Of a stretch of 64,000 nt of DNA, positions 43,822 to 52,800 are shown in pieces. Within the stretch, counting starts at the first letter, position 1; every line of letters starts with the position of its first letter. The translations under genes and the position numbers were made by a program. Under the pieces are notes generated by a model. The model searched no databases. It had not been told where the DNA came from and saw nothing but the letters and a program-made list of their open reading frames with translations. Origin of the DNA: Patiria pectinifera (lineage: Eukaryota > Echinodermata > Asteroidea > Valvatida > Asterinidae); contig CM057144.1 in NCBI GenBank assembly GCA_029964075.1, positions 4,425,281 to 4,489,280 on the forward strand. Direction: 5' to 3'.

Positions 43822-46800
43822 CTGTAAAATGAAAATAAAAACCAAAATGATATACGGTGTAAAAATACATTAACCAACTTTCCTTGGCTATAATATGTCC
43901 AGAGGAACATTAGAATTAGCAAGCACAGCAAGTATAAATCGGAGTGGTTGATCCTGTGAAATGCATGAGACACAATTCATGGGAGTGATTGACATTGAAC
44001 TCCGTACAGAATGTTATTTTATCACCAATCACAAGACCTGCAGTTGTGACAAACCACATGTGGCAACTGGTTCCTATTTGTTTATTTATTTCTTCTTATT
44101 ATTATTTTAACTGGGTAGCCCATTCGGTGGAATCCACTGATCTCCCATGGGTCCCAGTAAAGAGAAGACAATATGAAGAAATTACAGTTTTAGAGGTGGG
44201 AGGAAAACCCTAGAAGAGTATTCTGAGGAAATCCCACGGAATCAGGCAGGGACTGAAAACCCAATCCACATATTGGCCCAGGCAGGAATCGAACCCGGGT
44301 CACAGCGGTGGAAGGCGAGGAAAGTACCGCTTCACCAACCTGACACCCATGACTTGTGTATTACCCAAAATACGAAAGATTAGATTGTATCTGTTATATC
44401 TTCTAAAAAGCATCAGTCTGTTGACTTGATCCAATTCAATCTTTGATTGCCACATCAAGTCTAATGAAAATAAACCATTTATCTATCTATCCATCTATCT
44501 AGTCATCATTCACAGTGCACCAAGACCCTACCAGTGGTCCATCCAAACTTTCTCTGTGCAAACTGTTGAGGGGGTACTTTTGTGCAAGGAGTCAATACAG
44601 CGGGCAAGAGGATTCACCAATATTTCAAGACGTGTCTTACCTTGTGATTCTGTCCGTGTCTCTGTTCTCCAGTATCTTGTCCACCTCCTCTCTGACTTTT
44701 GACTGGTGTTCAGGGTATTTAGCCAGGTTGTACAGCATCCAGATCATGGTAGTGGCGGTGGTTTCGTGGCCGGCAAACAAGAATGTATTGACTTCGTCGG
44801 TCATTTCCTTGACCGTCAGACCGCTACCGTCAGTGTCGCGGGCCAAGATGAGTGTGTCCAAAAAATCGCGGGGTGCAATCGGAGGATCTTTTGACTCTGC
44901 CTATAGATAGAAAATGTGAAATTGCAGTTTGAGGCTTTGAGTGCCTTTATCTAAAAGACAATCAGGATGTCAACTTTATATTTCATGGTCACAGGAATGT
45001 CTAGTCTGGAGAGAGAATCAGTAACCCTCCTATGCAAACATACATTCTGTGTCGAGTAGTCCTTTCAGTCAAAATCAATCAAGTGACTGTTTTCAACAGT
45101 TACAAAGTCCCAGCCCACATAAAGCAAGAGTGACTGGCAGTGACTGTTTATGTAACTCGATATGGCTTTGATGTGCCTGCTTTGTCTCAATGTCTGTTGA
45201 CTGAGTTTTATTAATCACAGTGCTTGCTTGACTGATCTGACTGCTGGTGACTATAGCCTGTGTTAAAAGTAGAGCAGGGCAAGTGGATGGACATTTTGAC
45301 TGTCTGTGACTGTTTAAACAGCAGGAGTGTTAATAGATAATCAGCATTGGATCCCTCTCCCGTCAATTCCCTCTTTGTAGTCCTGATGAAATTGTCTACC
45401 CATCTGAAGATTATTCCCACTGTTGGGGAGGTCCGAGTATTATGCAGTTGGGATGGGATGGGGTGACTATCAGATGCCATCCTTGATTCTCTCAGTGGAC
45501 AATGAAAAGGACCCTCTCAACCAGCTGCTTTTCTGTCATGATATAGCCCCGTGTGCTGCTTCTGTTTTGAAACATACTCGTTCAGAGAAGCAAGGGATAA
45601 CCATAGACGTTTGTTTGGGAGGGGTTGGGACAAGGGACTATAAACGTTTATACCAGTTCAACGCCTTGGTTTTTATCTAATAAAGCTGACAAGTTATGCT
45701 GTACAGGGTGAGTAAAAAAAACACGAAACCCAAATGTTGGGACCATTGTTTTAGTGAAGTACTGCATGTAGCATTTTCAAAATTTAAGATATGAAAGTCC
45801 AATTCATAAGCTTTCTTTTAGTACAAGAATCATTCAAATCACTCATGTATTTTTAAAGTTACAGATTTTTTTTACACAACCACCGTTTTAAGGTTATGCC
45901 ATGGATCACAAAAAAGTTCAGTGTTCTTTCAGGAAAACGAAAACAAATCACATAGGGATGTGTGTAAATTGTTTTCGTTTTGCTGAAAGAACGCGCGCCT
46001 TTTTTGTGATCCGTGGACAGAACTTTGAAAAGGTGGTTGTGTTTAAAATTCCGTAACTTGAAAAGTACATGAGCGATTTGAATGATTCCTGTACTAAAAG
46101 AAAGCTTATGAATTGGGCTTTCATATCCTAGATTTTAAAAAGTGCTACATACAGAACTTCAATAAAACAATAGTCCCGACATTTGGGTTTCGTTTTTTTG
46201 ACTCGCCCTGTATATGACATGCAGAGAAAAAAAAATTGAGGGTTCCTTGAATTCTACTGTGCCAGTAGCCACGCACAGATGTTTGTGTATACCTTTTCTG
46301 ATATTTCTTTCTTCCTCTTTTTAATCAGTTCATCTGCAATACGGTGAACATACTGACATGCCCTCCTCCATTCAGGATACAGTGAACTCAACCGGAACAG
46401 CCAGGGGATGACGAGTAGCGGGTTGCCCGTCTTTCGCTCTTGCACAGTCCAAACGAGAGTTTTGGTTGCTGTCAGGATGTCCAAATCTTCAGGCTTGTGC
46501 CTTTTCTCCAGCTGAAATGTAACGTCAAGTTACAAAGTGAACTACGTTTTCATATTTTGTGGCAGATGTTTAACGCATGGATTTTAACTTTCTACGTCTT
46601 TGCTGCTCGCTTTCTGATTTTAGAGTTATCTCTTGGCCAATAGGCTGGTGTTGCGTTCGGAAGATTTTAACACATGCTAGTACTGAAACACTTGTCCATG
46701 CATTTATTACTTCCAAGCTGGACCACTGTAATAGCTTGCTCTATGGGATACCATCTGTGCATGTAGACCGTCTTCAGCGGGTTCAAAATGCATGTGCCAG

Positions 46801-49800
46801 GCTTGTGTGCAGTATGCACAAGTACTGACATATCACACCTGTTTTATTGATATTCACTTGCTCCCAATTAAGTCGAAAAATTGTTTTTAAAATTGTGTTG
46901 CTTGTTTTTAAAATTGTACATGGTGATTGTCCTGAATATTTGACTCGGCGTATCACCGTTCGACCTCTGTCTCGTTTATGGTCTTCAGTGGCGTTGCGAG
47001 GTCATCTTTATTGGGGGGGGGGGGGTAGACACGTTTTTGAAAAGGGCACTTGCACAGCCGTGGTGAAACGTAGACACGTTTTTTTCTTCGGACACGTGGC
47101 CTCCGTAAAAATCAAAAAGCGGGGCGGGGGTATGATATGTCGATGGAGGCGCTGTTCAAAACCAACGATTATGCACACTAGCGGACAATATATGGTGCTT
47201 TTCAGGGCGATACATACGTGAAATTAAAAAAAGGCACCACTAACGGCCGATGGCACAATAAACAGGCAACACTTCTTTTTGAAAAGGGCACTAGTCTTGT
47301 TCAGAAAAAAAGGCACTTCTTGAAAAAAGGGCACTCTTTACAAATATTGGGGAGTAAACGCTGGTGAAAAAGGGCATTTGAATGGAAAAAGGCAGTTTTT
47401 ACAAATATTGGGGGGTTAATACCCCTTAACCCCCCCCCCACTTCACCCCCCCCCCCCCACACACACACACAAACTCCCGCATTCTCAAATTTGTATCCTT
47501 GTGGAGACATTTCTTTGTTCTCGTGTAGTAAAGTGTTCAATTTTGAAAGTAAAGTTTCAAAATGCTCTTATTTTAACCAGAATTAGTTTCCTTGGCTGAA
47601 ATTTGGACTTATAGTGAGGTACATTAGTAACAAAAATGCTAAGGATCGTTACACAGTGGACAAAAGCACCATTTTTTCACCAAAGCATCTCCATGGTATA
47701 CCTTTTTGAAAAAAAGACGGACGCAAAAATTGATGGAAAGGGCATGTATGACGTCATTATGACGTCATCAGCTAATTATTCCATGAAAAAATATAAATTA
47801 ATAATAATCTTCAGAACTGCAAGCATCTCAACAACAAATTTGGTATCAAATTAAAGGGGACAACAAGCAACATGCAAACAGTATGTGGTATTGTGAGATG
47901 TTGTTTTTAAGTCGGAGAGGAAGGTTTAAATTCTATGCCAAAAGAGTTTTTGTAATTGATTATTAGTATCTTAAATGTTTAAACTTGTTTAAAAGATAAG
48001 CGGAAAAGTGAGGTACCTTAGTGATAAAATTGTGACACGGGTGGACAAAAGCACCATTTTCACACCAAAGCATCTCCATTGTTGTACCTTTTCGAAAACA
48101 AGGTAGGATACAAAAATTGGATGATGGGAAGGGCCATTTATTACATCATTATGACGTCATCGGCTAATTATTACACACTTATACAGTAAAATTGAGATAT
48201 TAGTTAGGAATAAGCCATGGATCGTTTTTTTTTACATTTAATGTACGTTTCTGAGATCAAGGAAATCAGTGCAGTTGCCAATTTTGTTCTTAGTTCTTTA
48301 AAAGATTTAAATACAAATAGTTTGATAAAATAAGGGATGTTTTCTAATTTAATGTATTAAATTAAACATGTATGTACATGTACATTTGACCCTCGCTCCT
48401 ATCCCCTGTTGTGATCAATGATTCGTTAAAATGCAATGTCTTACGTCATGATTATCTCATAAATGTTACCTCAGGAATGATGCCACGAGGCATTATTTTC
48501 CACAAAAGTTTCTACTGTCCCTTCGGCTCCGTATTCTACATCAACTGGCAATGCATTTATTGCCCTTAACCCTTCAACATTAGCCAGCAATTGAGCATAT
48601 ACATTTCGCTGGCGTTTCAATTTAAACCTTTTTGTGGACAACGTAGTTTTTCTGGTGTAGTTTGCATGCAGATAATGCAAGCAGTCCAATCCATTATGAC
48701 TGTCCTGAAATACGACAGTAGCAGTTCACATAAGCAATAAAAAGGTAGAATGTTCAAACCAATTATACGTTCCAATGTTGCAAAATAATACGTTTTGTGG
48801 AAGTTTGTAAACTTGCAAAGGTATATTTTACGCAAGATGAATTATATCTACAATTTCTACAAAGACTTCTGTTCATTTTTACCAAAATCTCTAATAATAA
48901 ACAAGACTACAAATGAAGTTTTTTTAAAGATTATTTATTTGCACGATCTCAGTCGCAATCCAGCTTTGTGGAAACAAGAAAGGATAAACTACTCACACAG
49001 TGGACCTTCAGAGATCCTCTGCTCGTGTCACACAGAAGATGATGTCTGATGGATACTTCAATAGGATAGACGGTCCATCAACGACAAGGATGGTGCATTT
49101 AATCGAGAAACACACTTGTGCTTGTGCATCATGGATAATTGTTTGTCTTTTTCACGTCCCAAACTAAAAACCTTTACAAACTGCAGGACATGACTTGCTG
49201 CACTGGTATTATGTTTGCAGTGGTTGCAGCCTGATAGTACGAAGGTTCTCTAGTCCGAAGGGTCATTAGTCCAAAGGTTCGTTAGTCCGAAGGTTCATTA
49301 GTCCGAAGGTTCGATAATCCGAAGGTTCGATAGTCCGAAGGTCCCATTAGTCCGAAAATAGAATACGGTTAATTAATCCGAAGGTTCGATAGTCCGAATA
49401 GACGATAGGGTTTGATAGTCCGAATTGAGAACATGGTTCGATAGTCCGAGTTGAGAATACGGTTCGATTGTCCGAATGGGCAATACGGTTCGGCAGTATG
49501 ACTCTTCGGACTATCGGACCTTACTGTTGATTCGGACTATCGGACCTTATTGTCGATTCGGACTATCGGACCTTACTGTCGATTCGGACCATCGGACCAT
49601 CATAGAGTCTTTTCGGACTATCGAACCTTATTGTCAATTCGGACTATCGAACCTTTGGACTACTGAACCTTAATTTGAAGCCCGCTGGAACAAACTTTTG
49701 CTAGGGGGTGCTGGAATTTCTTAAGGACGGACAAAATTAATGCGAACGCGGAGCGCAAAGCCCTTACGGCGTGGCTTAAAGGGCCCCTAAAAGTTTTGGA

Positions 49801-52800
49801 ATATGGATGCTCTGTGGTGCAATTATGAGGCGATTCCTAGCCACTTTCATATGACTTTTTTAGCAAACGTTTTTTTGAGATCATAAAGACAATTTATTTC
49901 ACTTTTTTGTTTAGAATATACTGTTGCTCTTATAACGTTTCTACTGTACTGAAAAGTCGAAAACCCTGTATTTTTATCTCCATTCTTTGTTCCATTTAAT
50001 TCTGGACAAATAATTGTATCATTATGCATGACATCACATGTAAATATCATTGTTGCTAGGCTGCTTTCTTACATTTAGTAAATTCCGTCGTGTATGTTTT
50101 GTTTTATTTTCCGAGCCCTTACGGCGTGGGGCCACAGGGCCAGGGGCCTTCTTTAAGGCCCCTGAAAATGTTGGATTCTGGATGCACTGTGATTACATAT
50201 ACTGAAGTATATACTTAAACTTAAGTTAAAACAAAATGGTTCCACTGGAAACGGGTGAATTTCTGTTCATAAAATAGTCACATAGGCCTAAACGATGTAG
50301 CTCTTGATATATTTGCAGTGTTATTTGTTTGTTACAGGGAATGATAAACATAAAAGACTAACAGACCAAATGCATCTTTATGTTTATGATCGGTAGGTGG
50401 CAAGTTTGGGGCTAGGCAAGGATTTATCGGTCTACTGGGTTTTTATGAGAAAAAAACTTGCAAAGGCTAACACATGAATAGTATGAAGCCCGGGAAGGGA
50501 CAGGGTGGAATTTTTTTTTGGAGTTTGCTAATTCGTTCGCACGAATTACTAATTCGTGGGAACGAATTACTAATTCGTTCGCACGAATTAGCAATTCGTG
50601 CGAACGAATTACTAATTCGTGCGAACGAATTACTAATTCGTGGGAACGAATTAACAAACTCCAGTAATTCGTTCGCACGAATTAGTAATTCGTTCGCACG
50701 AATTAGTAATTCGTTCGCACGAATTACTAGGCCTAATTCGTTCCCACGAATTACTAATTCGTGCGAACGAATTACTAATTCGTTCCCACGAATTGCTAAT
50801 TCGTTCGCACGAATTAGTAATTCGTGCGAACGAATTAGGAATTCGTGCGAACGAAATAGCAATTCGTGCGAACGAATTAGGAATTCGTGGGAACGAAATA
50901 GGAATTCGTGGGAACGAATTAGCAATTCGTGCGAACGAATTAGTAATTCGTGCAAACGAATTAGCAAACTCCAAAAAAAAAATCCACCCTGTCCCTTCCC
51001 GGGCTTCATAGAATAGTTTTTAAAAACGAAACTACACTGGAACTAGTTTCAATGGAAGCCCGTCCCACTCCTATTAGGTTGGGATGTGTGTGAACCTTGA
51101 TATTTGTTAACGTTGAGTACAGAATGCTAGCAACGTCAATGAAACTTTTAGCTGAAAAGAAAAACCTTCAGGGGAAAGGTATGAACTTTGCCCCTATTGA
51201 AAGATCGGATGAAAAAAATCGTGGCAAGCATAATTGACTTTGCCACCATTGTCATGGCCGAGGTTATTTTTTTCATGATTTTAGATACATTGAGAGAAAT
51301 ATCGATTCTGCACTGCCTGAAAATTTAGAAAATACCTCCTCCTGATATTTTACAGTGTTACTTTGTGCTAGACGTTCGAAGCGCCGCGCTTAGCCGCGGC
51401 AAAACTAGAAACGAACAAAACGAAGGAGATATTTTTAGAGCAAGCATAATGTATAGCGCAGCGGCGCAATTTCAACGTCGTAGAACACTGCTGGCAGGAA
51501 CACATTTTTGCCCGGGAGTAGGGGGTGCTGAAGCATATTTCAGCACCCCAATCCAAAAAGTTGGGGGTGCTGCAGCACCCACAGCACCCCCCGTTCCCGC
51601 GGGCTTGTTATTTTCGTTTCGGACTATTGAACCTTCGAACTGATTAACTTTATTCTAAATTCGGACAATCGAACCTTCGGATAAATAAACCTTCAGACTG
51701 ATGAACCTTCGGATTAACGAACCTTATTTCATTTTCGGACTAACGAACCCCCCTTATGGAAATTTTGTGCATTTGAACTTTCGAACCTTCGGACTAAAGA
51801 ACCTTCGGACTATTGGACCTTCGGACTATCGGGCGGCCCCCGTTTGTAATACATTGTTAAAAGACGTACCGTCACCATTTCCGGCCACTCTGTTAATCTA
51901 TTTCAGGTTACCACGTTCCTTTCTGTCTGGCTCCTAACCCATTCCTCATTACCAGTAATATACAACACATATAAGAATGTTACGTCTTCCAGCTATAGTA
52001 AATGGTCAAAACAAATGGATGTGGTAAAGACCAAATTCAAGGAGCCGCACAATTTCACACAATTTATTTTCTGCGTGACAAATACCGTCATTGTAGCACT
52101 TTTGTCCGCAATCAAAAATACTTGGATTTTTCAAGAAAATTTGAAAATAGTGACGTCACTGCAACAGCAAATCAGCTTATTGTTACTTAAATGTCACTGA
52201 TTATATCACTCTTCAATTCCCTGACCCTCAAAATGTCAAATTAATTACTTGGAATCTCATCAGAACGCTTCACGGCCTTATTTTCTACAATTAATTACTG
52301 TACGAGCTCGGTAGTATATTACGTCATAAAGTACCCTTCCTGTCATCTGATTTTTTGCATCCTACCCTATTTTTGATCGTAACACATTGGCAAAGCTTTG
52401 GTGAAAAAATGGTGCTTTTAAATACCATGTAACGATCCTTAGCATTTTTGTTACTAATGTAGCTCGCTATAAGATGCCTCACTTTTCCGCTTATCTTTGG
52501 AACAAGTTCAAACATATTTATGATACTAATAATCAATTACAAAAACTCTTTTGGCATAGAATTTGAACTTTTCTCTCGAACTTAAAAACAACATCTCACA
52601 ATACCACATACTGTTTGCATGTTTAAACAAAGTGTCAATGTGACTACCCAAAATCCATGATTTTAGCCTAAAAAAACATGACTTTTGACCAAAAAAGGTT
52701 TTTTTTTTACTCATAAAATCACCCTTAACTATATTCCATCCCCATGACATACCACTCAAATGAAAGAGCCTGCTGTCCCCTTTAATTTGATACCACATTT

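Noticed and set aside
50467-51016. Two 180-codon open frames on opposite strands with repeated LIRSHEL/NSFARIS text
   Set aside because: They arise from 21-bp (multiple of three) units of the foldback element and have no start, splice or codon-use support.
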